NCBI RefSeq assembly: GCF_019175385.1 | Contig: NC_083339.1 | Span: 31,711,637-31,775,636, forward strand | Reading direction: 5' to 3' | Origin: Lycium barbarum | Lineage: Eukaryota; Streptophyta; Magnoliopsida; Solanales; Solanaceae | Length of the DNA stretch: 64,000 nucleotides | In this document: positions 23,300-35,860 of the stretch, piece after piece | Layout of the letters: every line of letters starts with the position of its first letter | How positions within the stretch are numbered: the first letter of the stretch is position 1 | The notes under the pieces: model-generated | Database searches by the model: none | What the model was told of the DNA's origin: nothing | The model's input: the letters and a program-made list of their open reading frames with translations, nothing else | Program-made: the position numbers and the translations under genes

Positions 23300-24150
23300 T
23301 AGGATGTGGAATTATATCTCTTCACGAATGGTTTTGTGGATGTGGACATAAACGTGGATATACATTTCTACATTACAAATTGTGAGAGCGGACATGGATT
23401 TATATTTCAATATCGTGGATTGTGTGGACGTGGATTTATTTTCTATATTGTGGATATTATGGACGTGGTCGTACATATATCTTTTTGCATTATGAGTATT
23501 GTGGACGTGGACGTGTATTTATCTTTCTTGCATTATAAATTTTGTGAAAGTAGACGTGGATTTACATTTTCGCTCTAATGACTTCGTGGATGTGGATGTG
23601 GATGTGGACGTGGATTTATATTTCTACATTATAAAGTTCATGGAAGTGGATGTGGATTTATGTTTTGCATTGTGGATTTTGGGGCATAGACGTGGATTTA
23701 AATTTCAGCACAATGAATTTCGTGGACGTGGATTTATTTTTTACATTATAGATCTTGTGGACGTGGAAGTAGATTTATCTCTTTGCACTTAAAGTTTGTG
23801 GAAGTGGATGTGGATCTATATTTTTGTACCGTGGAATGTGGACGTGGACGTGGATTTATATTTGTGCACAGTGGATTTTTGTGTATGAGGACATGAATTC
23901 ATTTTTCTACATCATGAGTTTTATGACGCGGGCATGGATTTCGTGGATAAGGACGTGGATTTATATTTACGCCCAGTGGATTTTGTACATAAGGGCTTGA
24001 ATATGGTCATAAATTAGCTCCCCTTAAAATGTGGTGTCATCATGGTTTTAGCTTTCCTCAAAAAACAGACGTGGATGTGGATTTAGCTTTCGTTAATGTA
24101 AATGTGGATGTCGGCTTAATTTCTTCTTCAAGTGGAAGCCATAAATTCAA
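23300..24150 (+). repeat. Degenerate GTGGACGTGGATTTAT array in L4
   Basis: GTGGACGTGGA or GTGGATGTGGA followed by TTTATATTT or TTTATCTTT and CATTATAA recurs more than a dozen times at uneven spacing. The ORFs over it (23306-23578, 23499-23792) only translate the repeat as VDVD runs and change frame between units, so they are not taken as genes. Confidence 0.8.
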
Positions 24151-24769
24151 TACATCTCCAAAGTACGATTTGGATTCAACTTCCGAAACATGGGTTATAA
24201 GTATAAACTTCCTCAACCCTGTCTTATTTACATATATATTTCTTTATTGCTAACTATTGTTTTTAGCTTGTGGCTTTTTGAAAATGGAAAGATTAAAATG
24301 GCTTTGCACATCAACTCGTGGATCATAATCTTAAGCAGCGAACTGGGGCAATTTGTTGGGAAGGATAATCAAACTTCTCGACAAGGGTCATTGATCTACC
24401 TCGAACACTCATCTCCAACCCCAAATATTCCGCTTGCATTCCAGCACATTCGATTTTCAGAATTCTTAAGTTCTCTCATAATACCCAGTGTCATCATAAT
24501 TCGACACTGGGACAATATTTTGCAAAGATTCGCACCAATCGGGATTCATTATTCATAGGGTGTCGTAGTTATCCCAGAACTACACACGGCCTGATTCTCG
24601 TGCAGCCCGAGATATGTAGGAAACTCGAAGGCCGGAGTTCGGCCGTAATCCTCTTAAATTTTCTATACCCTTAGTCCTCCAAAATCCTTTAGCCGGGACA
24701 AAATAGGCTACTGAGTCAACGTCTTTGCCTGAAAATTCTTTCATCATTACCGGGCAAAGAGGGACAAGT

Positions 24770-24930
24770 TGTTGACACCCAATTTTGTCCCGCCTTCCCT
24801 AAAATATTTATTCACACTTCTAATGTTTTGACAACTTTAAAATAATTATTTATATTTTACTATAATTATCAACCTTGTATTAATACCGGCGTTTCGTTCA
24901 CTTGCTGTTATTATTTTTTGTTACTGCTAC

Positions 24931-24976
<46 letters not shown>

Positions 24977-27900
24977 ACTATTATTATCATTGTTATTTTA
25001 TTATTACCGATATCATGATAATTCGCATTTTTATCATCTCAGCATTTTTACCAGCTTACGCACATGCATCGCGTTTATTTCATATAATTAAATAATAGCG
25101 TTTATTTACTGTTGACTTTCAAAAAACATTATTGCACGATTATTATGACGTCGTATAATTTTATTTTTTTATCTGGGCATTAATAATTATTAAGTGATAT
25201 TTTAGCACACATTAGTATATAGTTATTAAAATAGGCCTTTTATTTAAATTTAGAAGCCCAAATCCGAGTTCAATCAATCTGTAGTATTTTTCAGACCAGT
25301 TCACGAATTCATCCAATATTTTAATCCATTAACCCGATGACCCGGCCCAACTCTCCTTTCAACAAAAGTGAACCGCTAGGGTTCTCTTTTCCATCACCCG
25401 CCGCCTCCTCTTCTTTTCCTCTGCTCCCTTCCCTTCTCTCTTCTCTCCGCTTTATGGGAAAACCCTAGTGCCCCTTTAGCCGTGGACAGAGTTGTCCACC
25501 CCCTTTCCGTGCAAAACTTGACGCGCCTCTTTTCCTCTCTCTCTCTCTCTCCTCACAAAAATAGTGAAAATCACAGTCAACTTTCACCTCCCCAGGCCAT
25601 GCATGGCCAAATTCAGGAAGGGAAATTAATGCTCGGTGCCCCCCCCCCCCCACCCGAATTTGACCGTTGAAAGAGGTTGGTTTTTGTTTTCTTCCTCTTT
25701 CTTTCTGTTTTACGATCTGAGAGTTTTAATGGACTTCGTCCGTTTGTGAAGGGAGATCTGTTCTTTATCAGTCTTTTTTGATTTCTCGGGTACAAATTTT
25801 TAATGAGTTTTGTTCTCTTCTTCGTGGTCTCAAGGATGGATTTGAAAAAAAGGTCAACTTAAATCCCGCACATTTTTTTTAGTTTTCGGAACCCGAGCAA
25901 ACCCTAGTTCATCCCTATAAATAATGGTTTTGGGAGTCATTGAGGAGAGTTCTGGAACCCGTCGAAATTCCCCTAAAAAAATTAGAATCTTCTTTAGCCT
26001 TCTTGAGGACCCTGAAAATAAAAATTTTAACTACTTAAATTACTCTTCAAAAACGTTTTTTTTTTTTAAATCTGCTTTGCACCACCTCAAGATATTGAGT
26101 CCTTTTCTGTTCGTCTTTGGTATTTGTTCGGGTTCGGATCTACACAAACTCGGAGTGTGGTGTTCGAGTGGATATTGAAACCTCCGCCCCACTTCGCTGC
26201 ACCCAAGAAAGGTACTTTTTTTTCCTTCTTAATTTTTTTTTCTGGCTGTGTATTTAAATTCCGCGCTCAGATTAGCTTAGTTCAAATCAGTATGCTAAGT
26301 TATTGATTTATGGTGAAACTGTTCCTTTCCTGTTTTCGTTTAGTCCGGTCACTTTTTCTCTTTGTTTTGGTGTCTCATTTTCTGTTTAAACCCACTCAAG
26401 GCTTATGTTAGCTAAGTTTTCTACTCTGTGTTAGTTACTTCAAATGCTTAGTCCCTGTTTTATGTATAACTGGTTTAGATCTTCTCTAGTTAACTACATG
26501 ATTAGTTTATAGTGATGAGCTCATGGCTATTAGTATTGTTAGCTGGTCATTGTTGTGCCCTTAGCTTGTTGCTGTTTTTTTTTTAGTTTTGATGCCTTCT
26601 TAATGTTGACTAGCTAGTTATTACTATTGGTTAGCTGACCACAATTGGCCAGGAATACAGGACAAAGGGAAAGCTCTTTATTAAACTAACTAATCATGTT
26701 ATTACGATAAAATACTACTGTTTGGATAGGTGTTAATCGGGCAAATCTGTTTGGATGGATATTCCTTAGCATCGTCTCAAATTTGAAGACCAAACATATT
26801 TTCTTTGAACAAATAAGCATTAATTGTCTTTTTTTAAAGGGTTTTCCAATATGCTTAATCCAGGATCTAGTTTGACTTGTTGTCTTAACTGAAATTTGTA
26901 GGACTGAACACTTGTTATCGGTTTAATCCTTCATCTGGTTCTGTTTCAATCAATAAGTTCCCCTTTTTTTTAGAGTTTCTTTGAGTGTTGTTTCCAAATT
27001 AAATATGTTGTTTTCAATAACCTTGTTGGTTTCCTTTGGATTATGGGCTGAGACAAGGTTTACTGATAACTGATAATATGAATTAGACTAAAGTCTTTAA
27101 AGAACCATTTTCTTGTCAAACTAATCGATCACTGAACTGATTCACTTCTTGACTGGAGCATTGTTTGCTTTCTTTCCTTTCATTAGTCGGCTTCTTTTTG
27201 AATTGACCTGGAATGAGTAGAAGAATTATTTTAAACAAATGTGGTTCCCCTAAATATTTTGCTATCATTTCTTTTAAAGGTTCTCAAAATGATTTTGGAA
27301 TTGAATGAAGATTCTTTAAAATAGCAGTGTTAAATACGAGTTGGAATATGTTAAGCATCTATATTGGATTACATATAGCATTAACCTTTCAAAAGTTGAT
27401 TTTTCATTCTCCCAAAAAAATGAAACGCCATTAAGATGAGTTTAGAGGAGATTTTTATCTAAAAGGAATGTCTGTTGAAACATGTTTAACCACTAAATCT
27501 AGCATCATGTTTCTGTTCTGAGGTTGGAAAGGAATAATGTACGTTCTTGAGGGATGTCCTTCTCTAAAATTTAACACTTGAGTGTTGTGTTCCAAACATC
27601 AATCAAAACTGTTCTGTGGTGGTTCTATGCCTATTTAAATTCGTAATATGTTTGTACATTGCAAGTATACAAGGCGATACACGTGTATATCAAGAGCATG
27701 CTTCAATCAGTACATTTATGGAGAGGTTAGATTGGTCATTATGGATCAAGCTTGAACCCTCCCCGGTGTTAGCCATGCCTGGGATTCGTGAAATCCCTTG
27801 GAACTTGTGCAACATCGGGAAGACGGGGGTAAAATCTTTCCGATATTGACCTTCTATACATCCTTATGGGTGTGTATACATGAGATATACTTAAAATATA

Positions 27901-29407
27901 CATAGAATATACACAATCTACTAATTTATTTTGAGTTTATATTTCATATGTTTAACATCATTCATTGATCGTATACTAATCATTTTCTTTCGTTTTATGC
28001 ATGAGTATCGCATACGAGTCCGAGGGACTCGTTTTCTTCCGCATTTGGCGTTGGGCTAAAAGCCCAACATGACTCCTTTCTCCGTCCAGCCCTCTGTCCG
28101 CAGCAAAAAATAGAAAAGCATAATTTACTGGGCCGAAGCCCAATAGCGGGCAGATCCGCAGCAGTCTCTAGAAAAATGGGCTGAACCCATTTAATTTTAT
28201 TTATGCCTTTGCTTCATGTTTGTGTAGTTGATTTGTATTATTCGACTAACCCGTTACTTTGTTTTGTTTTCCTAACTTAGATGAATTCTAGTAAAATTAG
28301 TGGGTTCGCCTTAGTATAATGGGTAGTTAATTTAAGAGAGAAACTAACATTAGTTCCCATAAGTTTCATTCCTTTTTAGGTTAAAATTATTTCTAGTATT
28401 TATTTTTTATTAGAATAATTGATTTTCAAAATAGCATGACTACATATTTTGAGCTAAAAGAATCATGATTTATTCTTGCTATCTTAAAAATTTAAAAACG
28501 TCACTAATATTGCAAATATGAGTTCAAGTATACTTTACAAATAATTTTTCAGGAGTTACCCAATTATGCATCTTTTTTTAGCCAAGTGTAGTTAGATAAT
28601 AAAAGGATAAAGAAAATTCACATTAGCTATCTGTGTATTTTGTTTATATTCCCAAATCCAAAAAAACAAAACAATTAATATTTCGCCATTTGAGTTATTT
28701 CAAATATTCATTAAAACGCTGCACAAACTCGCATTTTCTTCTACTTATGTATTTTATGCAAATCTTATTTTAAATAGCATTATTATTTAAAGTTTTAGCC
28801 ACATTTATAAGTTTATTTTAAATGGCATTTGAAATTTCCTTTTATGCAAATTATCATATTTTCCACAAGTCTCATTCTAAATGGCATTTTTTATAAGTCT
28901 TATTTCATATAGTGTTATTATTTAAAACCTTAGCAATATTTATAAGTTTATTTTAAATAGCATTTGAAGTCTCCCTTTTTATGCAAATTATTCTACATAT
29001 CTTATTTTGAATAACATTTTTATTTAAAGCCTTAGCAATATTCATAAGCCGTAGTTTAAACAGCGTTATTATATTTTCCTTTAAAACCTTAGTAATATTA
29101 TAAGCCATTTTCTTAAAATTTAAGCACCTTAGTTAACCTTAATTAATTAACCTAAGTTTGGCTGGATAACCATAGTTAACGGATTCTAAAGGGTGCCTAA
29201 CCCCTTCCCTTTAGGATAATTAGAACCCTTACCTAGAATTGAAATTTAAGCAGACCATTAACGAAGTTTAGTTAGCTTTACCTTAGTTAATAATTAGGTG
29301 TCCTAATTCACCTTAAAATCAATTAGGTGGCAACTCCTTAATATAAACAAATAGGAATCACCAATATGTTGTACTCAAATTTAACCCGTTTATAATGGGG
29401 TATAACA
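24770..29407 (+). repeat. L4 3' LTR (4.64 kb)
   Basis: Begins TGTTGACACCCAATTTTG, ends GGGGTATAACA. Includes an ATT/TTA microsatellite (about 24928-24975), a CT-rich block near 25540, a poly-C run (about 25640) and TATAAATAATGG (about 25916). The last is the likely promoter, so the truncated 5' LTR has lost its equivalent. The 1.1-kb tail from 28286 matches 16283-17403. Confidence 0.85.
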
Positions 29408-31304
29408 CTTCAGGCATTGGGCTAGGCTGTGTGTTGATGCAACATGGTAAGGAGATTGTGTATGCTTCAAGGCAATTACGGAAACATGAGAAAAATTACC
29501 CAACCCATGATCTAGAATTGGCTGCAGTGATTCATGCATTAAAGATGTGGAGACATTATTTATATGGTGTCCATGTGGATATTTATACAGATCATAAGAG
29601 CCTTCAGTATATCTTCAAGCAGAAAGAGTTGAATTTGCGGCAACGACGATGGTTGGAATTGCTAAAAGATTATGATTTTGATATCCTATATCACCCCGGA
29701 AAGGAAAATGTTGTGGCTGATGCTCTTAGCCGTAGATCTATGGGAAGTTTGTATGATGTACGACCAGAGAAGAGAGAAATGGCTCATGAGCTCCAGCAGT
29801 TAGCGAGCCTAGGAGTTCGAGTAGTGGACTCAGGTAGCAGGGGAACTACCATCCAGAATTCAGCAGTCTCGTCGCTAGTAGCGGAAGTGAAAGGGCGACA
29901 ATACGAAGATCCCATGCTAATGCATTATAGAGATACACTCCCTTAGAAGGAGAAGTCATCATTTGAGATTGCAGGAGACGGAGTTCTCCGATGCCGAGGC
30001 AGATTATGTGTTCCTGGTGTGGCAGGTTTACACCACCAAATATTAAGAGAAGCTCATTGTTCCCGTTATTCTGTCCACCCCGGAGCAACGAAAATGTACC
30101 ATGATCTTAAGTCTATATATTGGTGGAATGGGATGAAGAAAGATATAGCGAAATTCGTAGCTCAATGTCCCAACTGTCAACAAGTGAAAATCGATCACCA
30201 AAAGCCCGGCGGATTGCTACAAGCTATAGAAATTCCAACTTGGAAGTGGGAAGTAATTAACATGGACTTCATTACAGGCTTACCCCGTTCTCGACGTAAG
30301 TATGATTCTATATGGGTGATTGTGGATAGACTCACGAAGTCAGCTCATTTCTTACCAGTCAGAACGACATATGTGGCGGGGGATTATCCAAAGCTTTATG
30401 TTAAAGAAATAGTGCGACTCCATGGTGTCCCAACATCTATTATCTCAGATAGAGGAACTCAGTTTACAGCTAATTTTTGGAAGTCCTTCCAAAAGGGTTT
30501 AGGAACTCAAGTGAACCTTAGCACGGCATTTCACCCGCAGACTGATGGACAACTGAACGTACCGTTCAGACTCTTGAGGATATGTTACAGGCATGTATGA
30601 TATATTTTGGAGGTAATTGAGATGATCACTTACCACTCATTGAATTTGCTTATAACAATAGTTATCATTCTAGCATCCAAATGGCACCGTATGAGGCTTT
30701 ATATGGGCGAAAGTGTAGATCCCCAATTGAGTGGTTCGAGGTAGGAGAGACTAAATTGATAGGGCCAGACTTGGTCCAGCAAGCCATAAAGAAAGTTAAG
30801 CTCATACAAAATCGGTTATTAGTAGCCCAAAGTCGTCAAAAGTCCTATGCGGATAATCGTCGAAGGGACTTACAGTTCCAAGTAAAAGATTGGGTATTCT
30901 TGAAAGTGTCACCAATGAAGGGTGTAATGAGATTTGGCAAAAAGGGGAAGCTCAGTCCCCGGTACATTGGGCCTTATGAGATTGTGCGCAAGGTAGGCAA
31001 AGTGGCTTATGAATTAGATCTACCTCCTGATTTGGAGTCAGTTCACCCAGTTTTCCATGTTTCGATGCTTCGTAAATGTGTCGGAGATCCTGCTAGGATC
31101 GTGCCAGTAACTGATGTTCAAGTGACAGAAAAGTTAACTTATGAAGAGGTACCCATTGCCATATTAGATAGGCAAGTACGGAAGCTTAGAAACAAAGAAG
31201 TGGCCTCAGTTAAGGTTTTATGGAGAAACAATAACCGAGAAGCAATGACGTGGGCAGCGGAAGAAAATATGAAATCCAAGTACCCGCACTTATTTCGGCC
31301 CTAG
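29408..31304 (+). pseudogene. L2 RNase H, integrase and chromodomain-like tail
   Basis: Pol resumes at [16 protein letters not shown] (RNase H; about 29408-29750, with [11 protein letters not shown]). A stop at 29944 interrupts it. The integrase part (30019-30600) keeps CPNCQQVK of the HHCC zinc finger, WKWEVINMDFITGLP, and [14 protein letters not shown] of the DDE core. A frameshift near 30550 destroys the DGQAERT glutamate region. The last frame (30681-31304) has the integrase C-terminus ([14 protein letters not shown]) and the VHPVFHVSMLRKCVGD...ILDRQVRKLRNKEV tail of Tekay/Del-type chromoviruses. The MGYN before SGIG in the open frame is L4 LTR sequence. Confidence 0.9.
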
Positions 31305-31539
31305 AAGAGGTCCAAGATGAGACATCAAGATCATGAGGTATGTATATTTTCTTTTTATGCATTTGGGCCGTGTGTGGCCAAATTCTATTGCTATTATGTT
31401 GTGTCCCTGTGAGGCATTATTATTATGGTTTGTTGTGACAGGATGGTAGTGCCATATTATAGGGGAAACTCTAGCGAAATTTTTATAGAATTCCCGAAGA
31501 CTTAACAATCGAGGACGAATGTTCTTAAGAGGGGAAGAA
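31305..31539 (+). other. L2 3' internal region and polypurine tract
   Basis: Non-coding. Ends AAGAGGGGAAGAA (31527-31539) directly before the LTR. A diverged copy of this region is the segment found inside the 5' LTR at 10975-11193. Confidence 0.82.
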
Positions 31540-34134
31540 TGTTACACCTCGGAAATTCCGTAGGTGTTGCCTTGTGGATAGGATAATGTGAGCTTATGGT
31601 GATTATGAAATCCCTACGAGGTTAAGCGAAGGATTAGATAGCTTGATGTTCATACAATAAGATTTTGAAGTTCTATGAATATGTGAAGTTTAGTTTGTTG
31701 AAGGGAGCGAAACGTAAGTCGTGTTCGGAAAGGTTCCGCAATGATTGAGCTAATGTTTATGTGGTGATGTTTTGAAGGGCTACTATAGATCCTATTATAT
31801 GGTTAATGAAGTATTATACAAGTGATAAGAAGGTTCCATAAGGATTGAAGATCGAACGAAACGACGGAAACTATTTCAGAGAAGTGGAGTTATACGACCA
31901 CTTATACGGTCCGTATAACTTTATACGATCTGTATAAGGTGTCCGTATAACTCCCAGCAGGGAGTTGATTTTCTGGTTGGGGAACCACGACCACTTATAC
32001 GGACCGTAAAATACCATACGGACCGTAAAATACCATACGGACCGTATAAGTGTCCGTGGAAGTCCCGACGGGCAAATTTTTAATGTTTGTATAAATAGAT
32101 GCCTTGGGTTCTTTTACTTCATTTTTCATATTCTACAAGTATTGAGAGCTCAAAAACCCTTCTCTAAGCATATTCCACTCAAGTTCAAGAGAACACAAAG
32201 ATCAAAGACTAGAATCAAGTGTTTATGTGTTAGGAAGCTTACAAGGGTTAGAGGACAACAAAAGATTCTATTGGAGGAGAACTAGGGTTTGGTTCAAGTG
32301 ACGTATCTCCACTCAAGATTCATTCCAACACCATCTAAGGTAAGTTTTATGGTATTTCAATGTTGTGTAAGGTGTTTCAAAGTTGAAACACTTGGATTGT
32401 AGAAGAATATAGAAAATGGGTCTTGAATATGGGAATAGTGTCAACTTTGAGTAATAGTTTGGATTGGGTAATGATTCGTGATATGATATGATTATAATCA
32501 TGTTATAAATGATGTTAAGAACATGGGATAGACATTGTATATGAACGAATGAAATAGTGTGATATGACCATGGATATGGGTGACTTGAAGTGAATTGAAG
32601 AATATGGATAATGTAAGAGAATAAAGACTATTGTTACGATGTTGTGAATGTATTATTGATGTTTGAGAGTTGATACATGATATGGAGGAAGTCGTAAAAA
32701 TAAAGGAGATGTTGTCCAATTTTCTCTAGCTTTAGTCATGTATACTAGCTATCGATCTTTCTAACGATAGTATAACTCTAATGAAGGTAGAAACGTGAGC
32801 ATTGAAGGAGAACGTGCAAGTGATAGAATAGTCGAACGGGAAGGTATGTAAGGCTAACCCTTATTTCACAAGGCATGGTTCTTTGGCCAAATATCTATTC
32901 TTATACGAGCCTATGATGTCCTTCAAATGATTCTATCTTCAAAAGCTACTAAGCTCATGATTCTCGATATTTTACGATTGTACTAGATTCCTCATATGAC
33001 GATTAAGCCTATAAAGATAGATGTAATGAATGACGATAATAGTGATAATAATGATGACGGTGATAATAGTAATGATGCTAAAGATTCTTATGAGTTATTA
33101 TGTATATGTGTCTATGTATGACTATTATGGAACCCCGAGCTTATAAGGCCGGGTAGAATATATATATATATATATTCATGTAACGCGCGCGCACCTCTGC
33201 AGTTGGGTACGGATAACCCTGAAGCCTTGGTAGGGCCAGGTATGTGTAACCCTGAAGCCTTGGTTGGCCAGGTATGTATGATAACCGAGCCTAGCCATGG
33301 TCTGGTACGTAAAACACTGAACCTTCATGGTCGGGTATGCTATGTAAATGATATAGATATGTATATGATATAGATATGAGTATGAATACGGACATAATAC
33401 GAATACGAATAAGAATATGTATATGAATATGATTATGGATACGAAATGCAAATGAGTACGGATATGAATACGGATATGGATGAATGTACACAATCACGCA
33501 TTAGGAATGGAAAGTCCCCATGAGAAGCAAGTAAGTGCTTATGACGATGATACGACTATCTCTCATCCTATGCTATTTCTTTGTTGTATATTATGCTTAC
33601 ATAATGATATTGATCATGCTTTATACACTCAGTACATTCTTCGTACTGACATCCTTTTGTTTGTGGACGTTGCGTCATGCCCGCAGGTGGCCAGGGAGAC
33701 AGGCTTGATCCATAGCTATATTCCTCAGGGACTACATAACGGAGCTCCATTTCATTCGGAGTTATAGCTTTTGGTATTGATTCTTTTGTGTACACATTTA
33801 TGGGCATAGCGGGGTCCTGTCCCGCCTATATGATATGACATACTCTCCTTAGAGGCTCGTAGACATGTGTATATAGTTAGATGTAATTGGCCTTGTCGGC
33901 CTATATTTTTGATGTCATTTTGTTAGCCTCGTCGGCTTATGTACATTGATATGGGCATAGTTGCTAATGTTGATATAAAGGTATTGTTGTCCAATGGGAT
34001 TAGTATGATTGATGAATGGAAATAGTATGATTTAATATGTGGCTAACCTAGATGTAAATGCAAAGGTATGTTAAGAGGTGCCCGGGTGGGCTAGTACCGG
34101 GTGCCCGTCGCGGCCCTCCGGTTGGGTCGTGACA
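31540..34134 (+). repeat. L2 3' LTR (2,595 bp)
   Basis: Runs from TGTTACACCTCGG to GGGTCGTGACA. U3 has TTATACGG-T-CCGTATAA (31902-31918) and three CATACGGACCGT copies (31994-32060). These are followed by TATAAATAG (about 32090), donor-like AAGGTAAGT (about 32340), (TA)n (about 33158-33176), GATATG/GATACG hexamers (about 33345-33480) and CAGTAC...GTACTG (33630-33648). GTATT follows at 34135. Confidence 0.92.
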
Positions 34135-34139
34135 GTATT

Positions 34140-35491
34140 ATGGATGTTATTATGGTCGTTGGGAGTTGTTTTGTGATACGGTGGAAGTTGACGAAATAGG
34201 GGAAATGCTGCCCAATTTTCATTAGGCTGTGAATTATTCTAGTTTGAATTTAAAAGTATCATTAAGGCTTAACCATGGTGTGAATCCTTCTAAATGTAGA
34301 TTATTCAAGCTTCAACGGTGAACGTTAGACAGTTAAGAAGACAAAAACGTATGTAAGGCTAACCCTTCTTTCATTAAGGCATGGTTCCTTAGCTATATAT
34401 ACATCCTTTCATGAGTTCTATAATGTCCTCCAAATGATTCTATCTCTAAAGCCACTAAAACTCATGAACCACGATACTTTCATGATTTCCATTGCATCCT
34501 TTATATGATAGCTGAACATTCAAGGATAGACGTAACCAAAAACGATAATGGTAATGATGTTGATGATACTTATAGACTCTCAAGTACGTGTCTAAGTATG
34601 TATGACTATGATGTTACACCGAGCTTATATGGCCGGGTATGATAACTATTGTGCGCGCACCACTGCAGTTGGGTACGGATACCACTGAGCCTTGGTAGGG
34701 CCAGGTATGTATAATCACCAAGCCTTGTCATAAGCCGGGTATGTGAAACCACCGAACCTCCATGGTCACATATGCTATGGATATGAATATGTATATGAAT
34801 ACGGATAAGAATATGGATATGGATATAGATATATGTATATGTTTGTATGTATGTACACGAGCACATATTAGAAATGGAAGGTCCCTGTGAAAGACAAGTA
34901 AGTAATGATGATGGCGTTACTATATCCCGATTCTCCCATCTTATGTTGTTTCTTATGCTCCTATTATGATGTTGATTATGCTTTACATACTCAGTACAAT
35001 ATTCGTACTGACGTCCTTTTGTTTGTGGACGCTGCATCATGCCCGCCGGTGGCCAGGGGGACAGGTTTGAGCCATAGCTTTGTTATTCAGGGACTACTTA
35101 GAGGAGCTCCATTTCATCCGGAGCTACAACTTTTGGTATTATTCTTTTGTGTACGTACATGGGCACGGCAGGGTCTTGTCCCGCCTATATGATGTTACTT
35201 AATCTTCTTAGAGGCTCGTAGACAGTTGTGTATGGTTAGATATCTTGTAGCCCTGTCGGTTTATATTTTGTATATCATTGATGGCCTAGTCGGCTTATGT
35301 ATATTGATGTGGGCATAGTTGTTAATGATGGTATAAATGTGTTGTTGCCCAATGAGTTTAGCATTATTGATGTATAGCATTCATGAGTAAGCTATGTGGT
35401 CCACCTAGATGTGAATACGAATGTACGATAAGAGGTACCCGGGTGGGTTAGCACCGGGTGCCCGTCATGGCCCTCGGGTCTGGTCATGACA
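34140..35491 (+). mobile_element. L1 solo LTR, right part
   Basis: Continues L1 after L2. It carries the hexamer stretch (about 34775-34860), the hairpin CAGTAC...GTACTG (34992-35010), a GCCCGCCGGTGGCC segment like the L2 GCCCGCAGGTGGCC, and the end GGTCATGACA. CTTAC (35492-35496) completes the TSD. Confidence 0.85.
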
Positions 35492-35496
35492 CTTAC

Positions 35497-35860
35497 ATAC
35501 TCAGTACATTTATTCGTACTGATGTCTTTTTGTTTGTGGACGCTATGTTCATGGCCGCAGGTAGACAGGGAGACGGTTCAGACCCTTAGGCTGCCATCTC
35601 AGCGTTTGTACAGGAGCACTCCACTTGTTATGGAGTTGCAGTTCAGTTGGTATGATTTTTTTGTGTATATATGGGCATTGCGGGGTCCTGTCCCGTCCCT
35701 ATTATGTTATGCACTCCATGTAGAGGCTCGTAGACAGATATGTACAGTTAGATGTCTTATGACCTTCTCGGTCCCTATTTTGTTGTATTATTATTTTGAT
35801 AGCCTTGTCGGCTTGTATACTTGGGTTTTGTATACCCTAGATTACTTATGAATTCTTGTT
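35497..35860 (+). repeat. L0: right piece of outermost LTR fragment
   Basis: Starts in the CTCAGTAC...GTACTG hairpin (35502-35521), then TTTTTGTTTGTGGACGC, GGGGTCCTGTCCCG, GAGGCTCGTAGACAG and CCTTGTCGGCTTG in the same order as L1 and L2. Similarity fades near 35850, so the LTR end is missing or too diverged to place. Confidence 0.7.

Larger units (their letters stand above)
21918..24769 (+). other. L4 3' non-coding region with two repeat arrays
   Basis: No RT or integrase remnants are visible. It contains GGATACGTAGGC repeats (22040-22320), a GTGGACGTGGATTTAT array (about 23300-24150), a degenerate last copy of the first repeat (about 24571-24645) and a polypurine-like GCAAAGAGGGACAAGT (24754-24769) before the 3' LTR. 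Confidence 0.75.
16283..29407 (+). mobile_element. L4: Tat/Ogre-like Ty3/gypsy element, 5'-truncated and lacking RT/integrase
   Basis: The 3' LTR is complete (24770-29407, 4,638 bp) and starts TGTTGACACCCAATTTTG after a purine tract. The 5' LTR keeps only its last 1,121 bp (16283-17403). The primer site TTTGGTGACTCCGCTGGGGA follows at 17405. Inside are a broken gag and a protease/G-patch ORF, typical of the Tat/Ogre group, but no RT, RNase H or integrase before the 3' LTR. CTTCA (29408-29412) after the 3' LTR would be one copy of the TSD; its partner was deleted. The overlapping LTR parts differ at about 15-17 places by eye. Confidence 0.85.
1159..34134 (+). mobile_element. L2: decayed Ty3/gypsy Tekay/Del-like retrotransposon with two nested insertions
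   Basis: LTRs begin TGTTACACCTCGG and end GGGTCGTGACA, and the element is flanked by GTATT (1154-1158, 34135-34139). The order on the plus strand is 5' LTR, tRNA-Met-type primer site (13364), gag, protease, RT, RNase H, integrase, C-terminal chromodomain-like tail, polypurine tract (31526-31539) and 3' LTR (31540-34134). L3 splits the 5' LTR and L4 splits pol between RT and RNase H. Frameshifts, stops and a deletion make it non-functional. The LTRs differ from each other at many sites and by one approximately 220-bp insertion, so it is older than L3 and LB. Confidence 0.9.

Noticed and set aside
23306..23792. VDVD-rich ORFs
   Set aside because: They translate the GTGGACGTGG array and switch frame between units, so not a gene.
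25613..25795. Small ORFs around the poly-C run
   Set aside because: Low-complexity translation inside the L4 LTR.
30019..31304. Independent integrase gene
   Set aside because: It is the 3' part of L2 pol, in order with RNase H and followed by the PPT and LTR.
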